NCBI GenBank assembly: GCA_016858145.1
Contig: JAEHOE010000047.1
Coordinates: 496,001-560,000, forward strand
Direction of reading: 5' to 3'
Length of the DNA stretch: 64,000 nt
From: Edaphochlamys debaryana
Lineage: Eukaryota > Chlorophyta > Chlorophyceae > Chlamydomonadales
Of this stretch, positions 32,442-43,886 are shown piece after piece. The translations under genes and the position numbers were made by a program. Position 1 is the stretch's first letter. Every line of letters starts with the position of its first letter. The notes under the pieces were generated by a model. It saw only the letters and a program-made list of their open reading frames with translations, was not told where the DNA came from and ran no database searches.

Positions 32442-33280
32442 GGGCGAGATGCAGCAGTACAAGCCCGGCCGTGCAAGGGGGGGGGGAGTGGGGTGGAATG
32501 GTGCTGGCGGTGGGGAGCCCACGCTTTATTGTATCGTACGGGGGCTGCTACTCATGTCCCGTGGATGCTGGCTTGGCCCTGAACCGCAGGGAGCGGGGGT
32601 GGATGAAGAACGGCCTGGCGGGGCGTGGCGGGGAGGAGTGTGCTACCGATGTCACCGTGGAGTGGACTGAAACACGTGTGAGCCAACGCCCTGAACACGG
32701 CTGAGCAGAAGACGTTGGTCTACAGGGTGGTCTACGTGCATGGCTTTTGTCGGCTGAGGAGCGCACTTGGGAGTTGTTGAGCGTGCGGAGGGCAGGGGCG
32801 GAGGTGACGGGAGGTGCGTCCAGGGGAGGGGAGGGGGGTGCTGCACTATGCCCTGCGCTGGCCGGCATGGCTCTTGCATGTGTGTTACTTGCAGCTACAG
32901 CAGTACTCGCTGGGGCAAAGCTGGTGCGCGCAGTACCGGTTGGGATCGCCTCTGGCCTGCAGTGGGGCCTCGAGGGGAATCCGGGGATGCTAGGGAACCG
33001 GGACCCCCCCTCTGCCACACTGCGCGATGCTGGGCGCCGTGGCGTGCCTTCCCTGTTATGCTTCTTGCTGCCGTGGCAGCCTCACCAGCTCTGTGCCTCC
33101 GTCCCCACTCCCCGGCCAGCGCACTTGGGAGTACGACGCCTGGTACGGAGCATGTCCGGCCGGACAGGATTTCTCCGGCTGAGCCCTCTCTCTCTGGAGG
33201 CTACTCCCTCAAGTCGCAAACACTGCTCGCACGTTCCGCTCTCATACGAAAGACCACTGCCCATGTAGGAGCCGCACGCA
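32442..33280. other. spacer between kinase and MYND genes
   Basis: About 840 bp, presumably the kinase 3' UTR and the next promoter. A plus-strand frame from about 32867 encodes a signal-peptide-like stretch (MALACVLLAATAVLAG), but the rest has low plausibility and no splice support, so I leave it unannotated. Confidence 0.4.
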
Positions 33281-36200
33281 ATGGAGCGCAGCATCCCGGC
33301 GGCAAAGGTCGGGCGCGAGCTTCACAGATTGGGCGTTTCGTTTGACGCTGTCAGCAGCACGTTGCAGCAGCTAGAGTCGGACGCAGGCCAGCCCGCCGAC
33401 TGCCTTTCGTTCGCTGTCAACCTTCGCGCCCGGCTCGCCTTCTTCTCTCGTCAATTTACCGAGTCTCCTAGCTGGGTGCAACCGTATGTCCGACATGACC
33501 TTCCGGGGAAGGCGGCCACGGCGCTCATGCGCGTCGCGGCGGCCCTGGACAAGAGCCAAGCGGCCTGCCTGAGCACCCGGACGACCCCCACGGGTATACT
33601 GCCCTGATGCTGGTGCTTGCCTTCGACCTCCTCGGGTTTCTGGTCGTGGCGTGCCGGCTACTGCCAGGCATCTCCCAGCAATCGCCCGGCGCAGCCCAGA
33701 AGCAGCTGTTCGAGCAGCTCTGCACCGACCGAGTCCTGCAAGCCGTTGCATCAGCTCTGTCGAAGCTCAAGGACAAGGTCTGGCCGCTCCTCGCTGCGCG
33801 GGCGACCGCGGACACTTCGGCGGCATCCGGCCCCAGCCCCGCCATCCCACCCGCCGCCCTCAGCAGCACCGGCGAGATGGGCACCAGGGCGGCCCTCAAC
33901 TCTGCCTGCGAGGTGCTGCTCCAGTCGAGCAAATTCGTGGCCCTGCTCATGCACCGCACGCCGGGCCTCATCGGCACCACCACTTCCAACGCGCCCTCCA
34001 CCGAAAGCATCCGGCTCCTGCGCTGCGTCCTGGACAGCAACGTGATTCCAATCAGCTGCTCCGCCTACCTCAGTGCCCCGGTGGTGCCACTAGAGAAACC
34101 GCCAGGCAAACTTAACGGCGACGCGGAGGCGCTGGGTGTGGCCCTGGAGAACCTGGGCAAGAGCATCAACCTGTGCGCTACGATGGGGCTGGTCAACGGG
34201 GCGTTCGGGATGGGCATGCGTGTGATCGCCAAGGCGCCACCGGTAGGTGCTGCTGTACGGCAGCGGTGCAGATGTATGCGCGGTGTACGGCAATGCTGCC
34301 AGGGCGCATGAGTTGCATGACGCTCTCTAGTATCAGAGGCCTGGCCTCTCGTCCGAACAAGCTTGCGTGCTCGAACTCTCAGCCTCCAGTACCGGTCTCT
34401 TTGACCACCCTCCACTTCCTTCTCCCCATCAGGTTCTGGACCTGGTCCGAGCAGCGGCGGACCGGACCGTGGAACTGGAGGTGTGGACGGCTGGCGGCGG
34501 CGGCGGCGGTAGCGGCCCTGGCGGCGGCAGCGGCAGCAGCCCTGGCGGCGGTTGTGGCGACAGCGGAACGGTGGCATCCGACGGGCCCAGCAACGGCGGC
34601 AGCAGCGGAGTCGGCAGCGGCGGCGGCCTCGTAGCCTCCTACGCCAGGTACCCAGGCGGCGGCTGGCCCAGGATGCAGCCGGGCTTCCACCGCCTGTCCG
34701 TGGAGGCGGGCGGCATAGAGCCATGGGATACGTTCCTGTTCCTCAAGGTCCTCACAAACATCTACGGACCCGACGACAGCACAACCAGCCTGGGCCTAAA
34801 GCTGGAGCCCGCTGAGGCCACGTCGCTAGCGCTGCGGCTGGCACGCGCCCGGGCGCTGATCGAGAGCAGCCAGGATGAACCCGGGGAGGAGGGCGAGGGG
34901 GCCGCGGACGCGGGCCGGGCGGCGGAGCTGTGGCGGCTGCACCACGGCCGCCTCCCGCACTGGGTGGACGGGCTGATGGCCCACAAGAGCTGGATGGAGG
35001 ACCGGCGCAAGCGCCAAGACCTGACCCTGCTGGCGAAGCTCGTGGAGGATGCGTTTGCGCAGCCCCCGCCGTCCCCCGCGGGAGCCGCAGGCGGAGCTGC
35101 TAATGCCGGCGGAGCAGAGGGCAGCGGGGCGGCGGCTGGCGGCGGCGGCAGCAATGCGAGCGGCGGCGGCAGCGGCAGCGGGGCTAGCGGCGGTAGCAGC
35201 GGCGGCGGCGGTAGCAGCAGCGGAGCTGGCAGTAGCGGTGGCAGCAGCGGCGCCGTCAGCGGCGCCGTCAGCGGCGGCGGCAGCGGCGGCGGCAGCGGCG
35301 ACGGCGTGCTGCGGGCCGTGCTCATGCCGGCGGCGCTGGAGGCGCAGGCGACGGCGGCCGGGGTGCTGCTGCGGTACGCCCGGGCGGCGACGCCGGACGG
35401 TCCCGAGCGGACCCACCAGGCGCTCAGCATGATGGTCAACTTGACGCAAGCGAGCATGCCGGGGGTCGGCCCCGGCCTCACGTCGGGGGTCAAGAAGCTG
35501 CTCGCTGGGGGCTACATCGCGACCAGCCACATCGTCGCGACCGGCTTCTTCCAGGGCTTCGACCGCCTCCGGGATCGCCTGAACGCCTGGATGGAAGGGC
35601 TGGGGCACGGCCCGGATGAAGGTGGGCTGTGCGCGGTTGTGAGGAGGGCTGTCAGCGGCTTTGAGTGGAAGCGTCTCCAGGGCGGCTGTTTCTTGTTTGT
35701 GTTGCACGGGTATGGGGAAGCTGGGTCAGGCTCATGGGAGCTCATGCCAACCATAGAGGGGCTGGATTCCGCGCGGTTTGGTGTTTAGGTTTCCCACGGG
35801 GGCCTTTCCACTCAAGCCCTCGCACCCTCGCTACCCAGCGCACGAGCTGCTAACCGCCAACGGCCGATGCATGCAGGGTCCACCGCCCTCGCTCGCCACG
35901 CTCACCACGAGGCGGCCAAGCGGCTCGCGGGCGCTGGGCTCCTCCGCTCGCTGGACTCGTTCCTCCGCCTGGTCCTCAGCTACGAGAGGGAGTTCGGCCC
36001 CAGGCACCAGGTCCAGCCCTTCAATACCGTTTCGCTGGTGTTCGGGCTCGGACCCATGGCGTCAAGCGTGCTGAAGTGCTCCCTGGCGGGATCTGGATCG
36101 GATTCTGGATCTGGATCTGGTGGACGCGGAGGCGCGGACGACACGGCGGCGACGGGCTCGGTCGGCTCGCTCCTAGAAGAGCGGTTCTCGGTGCCACAGC

Positions 36201-37477
36201 CCCTGCCGCCCCTCCCCTGGAGCCCCACGCGGGACCTGGGCGTGTGGGTGACGTGCGCCAAGCTGATGCGGAGGGCCGTGTGGGACGCGGAGCGGGGTGA
36301 GGAGCCGGTGGCGGGTGGTGCCGAGGGCGGCGGCGGGGGGCAAGGCGGCGCCTCCCAGCCCTGGCGGCCACCCGCACTTCCCTCCGCGCTCATCTCCTCC
36401 GCGGTAACGGGCGCCCTGGGGCAACACGGACTTAGCGTGTGCCTCAGGGAGCACCTGCGGCGGAGCCCGAGCGGGTCTGCTAGCGACGCCTCCGCTGGGA
36501 GCGGGGTTTGCGCATGGCCTGAGGACTCCCCCGCGGCCCTGGCGGAGGCGGTGGCGCTGGTGGCTCGCTTCGGACTGCCCTGCGCCGCTCTCCGCATCCA
36601 GTCTACCGTTGCAGCCCTGAAGACTGAGGGGCATGAGCAGCCCTCAACCAGTTCCTCGGGCCCGGCGGAGCCCTTGGCGGGCTTGAGCGGGGCGATCACG
36701 TCCGCAGAGTCGGCTTCCGAGGCCGTCATGGAGGCGGCAACGGTGCTGCCCGCATCGGAGCTGCTCGCGGCTCAGCCCCTGCGGGCCCTGTGGGCCGTAG
36801 CGGCGGTACTGGAGGCAGCCGCAGCGGCAACGCCGGAGGAGCAGGCGGCCGTTCAGGCGGCCGATCGGTGCCCCCGCCTTTCAGAGTCGCTGGCGACGGC
36901 GGCCGCTGCCGTGTGCGCAGCGGTGGCGGAGGCGGCGCAGGCGGACGCTACGCTGGAGCCGGTGGCGCGTGCACTGCTGCATCCCAGTCCCTCGGGTGTG
37001 GGGGGCCTGGGCGTGGGCGGCGTGGCCTCCTGGCACCCCGCCGCCGCCGCAGCCCTCGCTCAGCTGGAGGCGGTGGGCGAGGCGGCGGAGCCTGGGGCAG
37101 AGGATGGGTCCTCCTCCGTCGCCGGGGCCCTGGCGGCGCTGGCTCACGCTGTGGGTTCTGAGTTGTCGGGCCCTGAGCGATGGGAGGAGCTGCAGCGGGA
37201 CCGGAGGGAGGTGGCGGCGGCTCTGTCGGCGTCCGTGCTGCGGCCGCCCGGTCGACGCCTGTACCCTCCCAGCGTGCTGCGGCTGTGCGGGCACGCGGGG
37301 TGCTCGACCTGGGATGGCGAGCACGAGGGGCGGCTGAAGCTGCGTCGGTGCGGTGGCTGTGGTGTGGAGCGGTACTGCGGCCCGGAGTGCCAGCGGGCGG
37401 CGTGGCGCGAGGGCCACTCGGCCGTGTGCGCAGGGCGGGCGGCCGCACGGGTGGCCAGTCGCTCTGGCAACGAGTGA
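33281..37477 (+). CDS. large MYND-type zinc-finger protein
   Basis: Exons 33281-33593, 33668-34242, 34433-35621, 35877-37477; phases consistent, 1225 aa. The first intron is only 74 nt, but it joins two different frames and removes an in-frame stop, which supports it. The protein is largely alpha-helical and alanine-rich, like many green-algal MYND proteins, with Gly/Ser insertions (about 34490-34630, 35130-35300). The C-terminus carries a MYND finger at about 37285-37440: CGHAGC, then RRCGGC, YCGPECQ, WREGH, and a last Cys in SAVC. MYND fingers usually bind proline-rich partners in protein complexes. Algal genomes hold large families of such proteins, mostly without known function, so no pathway is assigned. 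Confidence 0.85.
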
Positions 37478-38274
37478 GGAGGTAGGGTGACGGCGTTGTT
37501 TATCTATGAACGCGATCCGCTAATCAAGTGATGTCAATGCGTGTATTCATAGTGGTTCAAGCGGAAGACCCGGTGGTGAAGCGGCTGGGCTGGAAACCGC
37601 AATGGAGGCGGGGACATTGAACTGCATACATGACTGCCGGCAGTGCGGGCGTTCTTGATGGAGATGGGGCGCATATACTGGTAGGGCAGCACGCTTACCG
37701 TAGGCAGTCCGTGTTGCATCAACGGGGGGGTGGGGAGCGCGGTCCTCGACCCTGCCTCGAGCTGACACTGCCAGTAAGGTCTGCACTGGCCCTCTGGCAC
37801 TGCACCTTGTGAGGCTCCAGTTTTGGTGTGAACATTCATGGTTGGGCATTCATTAAAACCGGAGCAGCAACCGTCGCTTGGGGCAAGCAGCTAGTGCCGC
37901 ACAGGGGAATGAGGCGAGGGTTACAATATTGTCAACGATTGCGGCGGAGGGGGGGCCGCTGATAAGGGCGCTGGGGGTGGCGGGGGGGGCAAAGCTAGTG
38001 CGGGTTGGGCCGGTAATTCCTAGAAGGGCCTTTGCAGGGCCGTGATATTCAGTTTATGCTGGAGGGAACGGGGGGCCGGGGCGGGGCTGAGGCCGACGGC
38101 CGGTCGCGGTGTCGCGGTTGAAAGTAGATGTGGATGGGCCGGATGGCTGGAGGGGCGAGAGGGGAGAGCGCGTTGGGTGCGTGCCGCCAACGGCTTCCGG
38201 CGGGGCACATGGTTCAATAGGTAGCGCTATTATAGCATGTTGTCTGACTATAGCATGTAGTCAGACTGTAAAAG
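37478..38274. other. spacer between MYND and channel genes
   Basis: About 800 bp with no coding exon seen. It contains the 3' UTR of the MYND gene and, at its right end, an AT-richer pocket with a short repeat immediately before the channel start codon. Confidence 0.45.
38231..38266. promoter_or_regulatory. 18-bp tandem duplication with inverted repeat, just upstream of ATG
   Basis: Two adjacent 18-bp copies of TATAGCATGTTGTCTGAC-like sequence (38231-38248 and 38249-38266) differ at a few positions. GTCTGAC (38242-38248) and GTCAGAC (38260-38266) can pair across an 11-base loop. It is AT-rich in a GC-rich setting and ends 8 bp before the start codon, so it would lie in the 5' UTR or core promoter. 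Confidence 0.35.
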
Positions 38275-41200
38275 ATGTCGGCCGAGCCACAGAGGCCTCT
38301 GCTTGAGGCTTACTGGGAGGATGTTGAGCGCGCCCAAGACGACGATGAGCCCGTCGCGCCGACGGCTATCCCGACCACCGGCGAGATCATCAAGCAGCAC
38401 CCGAACCAGGCGAGCGGCGAGCGCACGTGCAGCCATGGCGCTTCCGACGACCACCCCGCCTCGCGTTTTGCAGCTGCTTCGCAACTGATCACGGCTAACG
38501 CTGTATGACGACGCAGGTGCTGCAATACCTCCGACTCAAAGGCGTGCGGAAGCTGGGCGAGGCGCGCATTCCGGCCACCGAGCTGCCGCGCATTTTCGCT
38601 GGCAGCAAGACGGAGTTTGTGACGCGCGGATCGAGGTCGACAGAGCTCAATTGGGAAGCAATTTGGGACATCCGCCAGGCTGCCCCAGTATTGGGCCAGG
38701 CCGCCGAGACCGAGCACAAACACGAGCGTGCGCAGGGGCTTTGGTCGATGATAAGGTGAGCACCCCGCTCCGTCCTCCCCAACTTTCCTTCACCCCTTCA
38801 CCCTACTGACCAGCCCCTACCCTCCCTATCCTCCCGCAGGAAGGCCTACGGGGGCGACAGCCACGGCGCCCACCCCGGCCCCCACCACCCGCCCCAACCC
38901 GCCCACGCGCCCTCCCACGGCCGCTCCCACCCCCACCCCTCCATCCCCGACCCCGACCCCCTTGTCCCCACGGTGGTCGTGGAGGCCTACCTGGTGTCCG
39001 TGCGCGACGCCGCGGCCCCGGGGGAGCAGGGCCTGCTGCGGCCGCTGCTGCAGCGGTGGCAGTTGGGCAGCTGTGGCGTCGGGGCGTTCGGGCTGCCGGC
39101 CGTGCAGGTGAGCTGGAACCGGGGCAAGGCGCAGTGTGAACAGATAAAAATGGGAATGGTAGGTGGCGTCAACTGCTAACCTGTGTGTGGGGGACTGAAG
39201 GCGCTAACGTGGGGCAGGTCCTGGTTTGGCACGTGACCTGGGGGTGGTGCTGTCGCGGGCCGCAGAAGAAGGGGCGGCCTGATCTCAGACCAGGGAGGGA
39301 TCTGCACTGTGACCCCCATGAGCCTGACCGCTCCCACGCACCCACCCACCGCTAGGCCGTTGTGTCGTACAAGTGGGAGCGGTACGCCCGGCGGCTTCTT
39401 CTTCAGCAGCTGCTCACGTACAGGTGCGGGCGTGCCAGGGCCGTTCGGGAACGAGATGCGGGAAAGCCGGGGTTGGGTTGGACGAGGCAGGGAGGAGAAG
39501 ACCACGCCCTCTTCCCCTGCATGCAGCCCTGTCTCGCAACCCCAGAGCGCCCTCTATCTCACACCCCCCTCTCTCCCCCCCAGCGTGTGGCTGCTGGGCT
39601 TCACGGGCTTCCTGCTGCTCTTCAACTCCAGTGACGCAGAGATCACGGACGAGCAACTGCTGAGCACGTGGCAGGTGGGGCGGAGGGCCCCACGTGGATG
39701 GGGGGTGGAAGGGGGCCCACGCCGGAAGAGCCTCTGGGGCCCGCCTTTGGGGACCACCTACCCTGCACCGCTCGACCTTCCTCCGTCTCCCTGACCCTTT
39801 GGCCTACCCCTGTCCCCTGCACCTTCACCCTTACTTTCTCCTTCCCCTCTCTGACCTCTTTGCCCTGTCCAACCCCCCTCCCCTCCCCTGCCCTCAACTC
39901 CCTCCTCCCCCCCAAGGGCCGCGCCGCTGTGTTCTGCGAGGCCCTGGCCCTGCTGGGCATGCTGCCCTTCGTGGCGGGCGAGGCGTCCATGCTGCGCGCC
40001 TACGGCCTGGGCTCCTGGCTCACGGCCTGGAACCTGCTGGACGTGGGGACGTACGTGCTGCAGGTGGCTGGGGGGCGTGGAAGGAAGGGCTGGGAGGGGG
40101 GAGGGGAACCTGTGGGGGCGGGGGGCAGGGGCGGGGATGGCACCTGCGCTTTACATCTCGGGGAGAGTGCGGACCCGGGCATGATGTCTAGGAGGGGTAG
40201 CGGTGGGGCGGGGGGGGGCCTTGGCGGGGAGGGGCGCGGGGCGCGGGGAGGGCACTCACGTTCCGCAGGGAGGGCTGGGAGGGGGAAGGGGAGACCATGG
40301 GGACGGGAGGGCACCCGTGTGTTGAATCTTGGGGAGAGAGTCATGATGCTCAGGAGGGTAGCGGCGGGGTGGGCCCAACGTGCAACCAGGTCAAGACTAG
40401 GGGCAGACAGCGTTCGCCGCTAATGTGCGTGAGCTACGGCCCCCAATCACGGATGCTCATGCCCGTATCCCCTTTCCCTCTTCGCCCCTTGGCCCGCCTT
40501 CCCTCCCCCCCAAACGCCCAGGTGGCCGTTACGGTGCTGCACCTGGGCGTGTTCCACAACGGCCCCACCTGGCTGGTGCTGGCCGCCGCAACGCAGGTGT
40601 GCTAATCTACTGAGTCTCTTGAGACTGGGGGTGTCGGGTTCGTCAGTGTGCATGGCTGTTGTGTATGGCTGCGGACCCAGGGTTCGAAGGTGTTTCCCAA
40701 TGCTCCCTAGTCCTCCGCTGGCAGGACTGGACAGAAAGCCATTCCTTCTATGTGCCTACCAATTTTTCCATCCGCTGCGCTCCGCCCCCGTCCCTGCGCT
40801 CCGCCCCCCGTCCTCCCGTCCTCATGCAGGCCGTACTGCTGGTCGTACGGCTGACGTACTTCTCACGTGTGTTCCGGTCCACCACCTTTGACTTCATGAG
40901 TAGCCTGCAGGTGGGGCCGGGGGCGGCCACAGGGAGGGATGAGGGGGCTTGGCCGCAGGGTTGAAGGGTCCGAGGCGGGTCGTGATGATGTGGCACGTGC
41001 AAGGGGCACATACCCCGCCTTTGGTACTCGACTCGTTTCAACCCACTTTGCACTTGCGTGCAGGTGGTGGGTCGCGAGGTGGCCTGGTACGTTGCGCTGC
41101 TGCTGCTGCTCATGTGGGGGTTCGCCTGCTCCTTCTACACGCTCTTCAGGTGGGGGCATGCTCGGGGAAGGAGGGGGGAGAGGAGGGCATCAGACGAAGT

Positions 41201-43440
41201 GAGACGTGCGGGCTGCACAGTCTCGAGGGTAGCTCGGGCAGCAGCTGTACGCATGCGTCGGTGCGGTGTGCGCCCGTGCTCGTGCCTGCTGGCGGCGGCG
41301 TGAGTGGGGCTGAGGGTCCACTGCAGGGACAGTAAGTACCGGTAAGAGCTGAAGGCACCGTGGCGAGTGACGCACGGTCGGCGCCGGGGCATGCGTGGCC
41401 ACACGTGTGGGCCTGGCCCCCGGGGAAAATAGTGTGTCTGTGACCGTCCCTGCCCGTACCGGCGCATGCGTGGGATCACGTGTACGCTCGGACCTGGCAC
41501 GCCCCGCGCAACCGCTGCCTCCATCCCTGCCAACTGTCCCCGCCGCCTGCGACACCCTGCTCCCTCCATCCCTCCCCCCTCCATCCCTTCCCCCACCGTC
41601 ATCGCCACCGCCTCCGCCACAGGACCGATGACAAGGTGGACGGCTTCGAGTCCCTTCCGCTGTCCCTAGTGACCATGCTCAACTATGCGGTGGGGTGGGG
41701 GAGGGGGAGGGGCAGGTCCGAGGAGGGACGGGGGGAGGGGCACGGACCACGGAGCGCCCTCGGATCCAGCGTGAGAAGGCGAGGCCTCAGGCTCCACATG
41801 TCTCGCCCCGCCCCCGACCCAGATCGGCGGCACCTCCTACTACATGCGCGGATTCACGTCCAGCGCGTACCCGGGGGCGGCGGTGGCGCTGTGCATGGCG
41901 TACCAGGTGGGGGGGGGGGGGCTGGGGGGGGGGCGGGGTGGGAGGGCGGGCGATGAGCGACAAGTCGAAGGGGGTGGCGAGATGGACGGCGAGTCGAAGG
42001 GCCCCCCCCCAACAGGGCATGGGGGGAGGGCAACGCGGGCTAGAGTTGAACAGAGGGGTGGGGACCACAGGCGAGCATAGGCCGGAGATGGGGAGCCGGC
42101 AGCAGAGAAGGCAGGGTATGAGGTGCGTTGCATGGCACGTGACGGTCCACCTCGATCCCATGGATGCTGCCGCGCTCTTGCACGGCATCTCAAGTCTCTT
42201 CTCTTGCGCCCCTTTTTGATCCGGATCCCAGTTCCTGGTGTCGATGCTGCTCATGAGCATGCTGACCGGCGTCATGACTAACGCGCTTATGCGGGTAAGC
42301 AGGGACATGCGAGGCGTGTTTGTGCACGTGCAGCGCCCCTAGGGTACAGTACCTCCGGTTTCGTGGCCCCGCAACATGCGGCGCTTTGTGCAGCAGGCCG
42401 TCTTTGCTCGCCACGTCTTCGGCTCAAGCCTCCTCCCGCCCACCTCTTCCACGCACCCCTCCTCTTCTCCCTCCCCCCCCCCTCCCCCCATCCCCAGGCC
42501 AGCAGCCAAGAGGCCCTGGGAATGGTCCTCAATCGGGCCCAGGTGGGGTTGTGCGGCCGCCGCTTAAGAGCGTGCGTGGGACACCCTGACGGGGGCGGAA
42601 GGGCCGAGCGGCTTGGGAGCCTGACCCGGGTAGGTGCGTTGCATGAGCGCTACGCCACATTCGCTCACTCCGTCGTCAGGCACCACCTCCTCCCTCCCCT
42701 CCTCCCCTCCTGGCCCCCCAACCTCCCCCCCCCCCGCCCCCAGGTCATCGACGAGCTGGAGACGGTGCTGGCCAAGCCGCTGCTGACGCGGCTCGGTTCC
42801 ACGCACTTCAGCCCCGGGCACGCAGCCACGCCCTGCTCGGCATGTGGGTCGGGGGGGGGGGGCCGGGCAGGCAGGGCCCTGGCTCGTGTTGCGGGCATTG
42901 CATGCATGCGTGCGCGTGGTTCGTAGCTATTAATCTGAACGCCACATTGTTGAAGTCATGCGTTGAAGCGCTCCCCGCCTGTACGGCACTGCAGGCGAGG
43001 TGTGGCTGCCGTACATCCACGTGCTGCGCGTGAACCCGCGGTCCCTCGAGTCCATCGACGGCGAGGCGCAGCTGTGGCCCTCGGCCATGGCGGCGGGGGG
43101 CGGGGGGGGCGGCGGCGGCGTGGCGGGGGGGAGCACCACCAGCCTCAGCGACCTGGCGGGCGGCTCAGGTGAGCGCACGTGAAGGGCGCGCTGGGGTAGT
43201 AAGCGGGTCTCAAGGGCAGAGCGCAGCGCGGCTGGCATGCCTGCTGCGGCCAGATGCCTGTCGTGTCCTTCGGTTTGCACCAATGCAGGCGAGCTGCAGT
43301 CGGCTTCCGTGGCGCGCCTGGAGTCGAGCGTTCGGCGCCTGGAGGCGCAGCTGTCCGACGTGGCGGGCACGGTACGGCAGCTTCTGGCGGTCAACGAGGC
43401 GTTGACCAAGCAGCTGGGCGCGGCGCAGGGCGCGAAGTAA
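38275..43440 (+). CDS. TRP/polycystin-like six-helix cation channel
   Basis: Proposed exons: 38275-38409, 38517-38755, 38840-39107, 39356-39423, 39584-39674, 39917-40063, 40522-40596, 40830-40910, 41064-41149, 41623-41689, 41823-41906, 42232-42294, 42498-42542, 42744-42843, 42995-43168, 43289-43440; 624 aa. The first intron would need a GC-AG pair; otherwise the start is ATG 38505 (583 aa). Successive hydrophobic segments: VWLLGFTGFLLLF, the AVFCEALALLGMLPF exon, VAVTVLHLGVF, a charged S4-like VVRLTYFSRVFRS, VAWYVALLLLLMWGFACSF, a pore-loop candidate ESLPLSLVTMLNY, and FLVSMLLMSMLTGVM as S6. A C-terminal coiled coil (LESSVRRLEAQL) could assemble the tetramer. A single ion-transport unit with an S4 poor in Arg suggests a TRP-type rather than voltage-gated channel. 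Ion selectivity, location and trigger are unknown. Confidence 0.75.
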
Positions 43441-43886
43441 AGGCATGGTTGCATGGAGGGCAGCGCGGGAGAAGGGAGGGCGGGCTGAGCCCATCGAGGC
43501 CCTGGGCCATTCTACCGGAGCTGTCCCTCTGGGTACGCACAGAACACAACTTCAGAACCGAGCTTATAGAGCATGGAGCGCGCTTGCGAGCGGAGGAGGG
43601 ACGTAACTCTCGAGGGCTGTCGGGGGGCCGGCGGGGGGTCTCAAAGTGGGTTGGGGCGTGCCTTCGCTCGGGCCTAAATTCCTGTTGTTGTTGCGGCCGT
43701 GGGAAATTGCATTTTGCCAAAGTAGCTCGGGCCGAGTCTGTTTGTGGCTGCTGTGCTGCCCGACGCGTGCGAGGTCTCGGCTGTGTGCGGTCGCATCTGG
43801 CGCAGAAGGGCTTGCAAGACGTCTGTATTGGTTGGCTCTTACATATTACACCTCTTGCGCCAACTGGGCTGCTCGGAAGTGCCAGG
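43441..43886. other. spacer between channel gene and LTO1
   Basis: About 450 bp. Nothing recognisable beyond the expected 3' UTR and promoter. Confidence 0.4.

Noticed and set aside
32747..33268. Secreted small protein frame with signal-peptide-like start
   Set aside because: Only the first 16 residues look convincing. No splice support or domain, and the position fits a 3' UTR/promoter spacer.
38265..38271. TGTAA polyadenylation signal for the MYND gene
   Set aside because: It lies almost 800 bp after the stop and only a few bases before the next gene's ATG, so a chance match is more likely.
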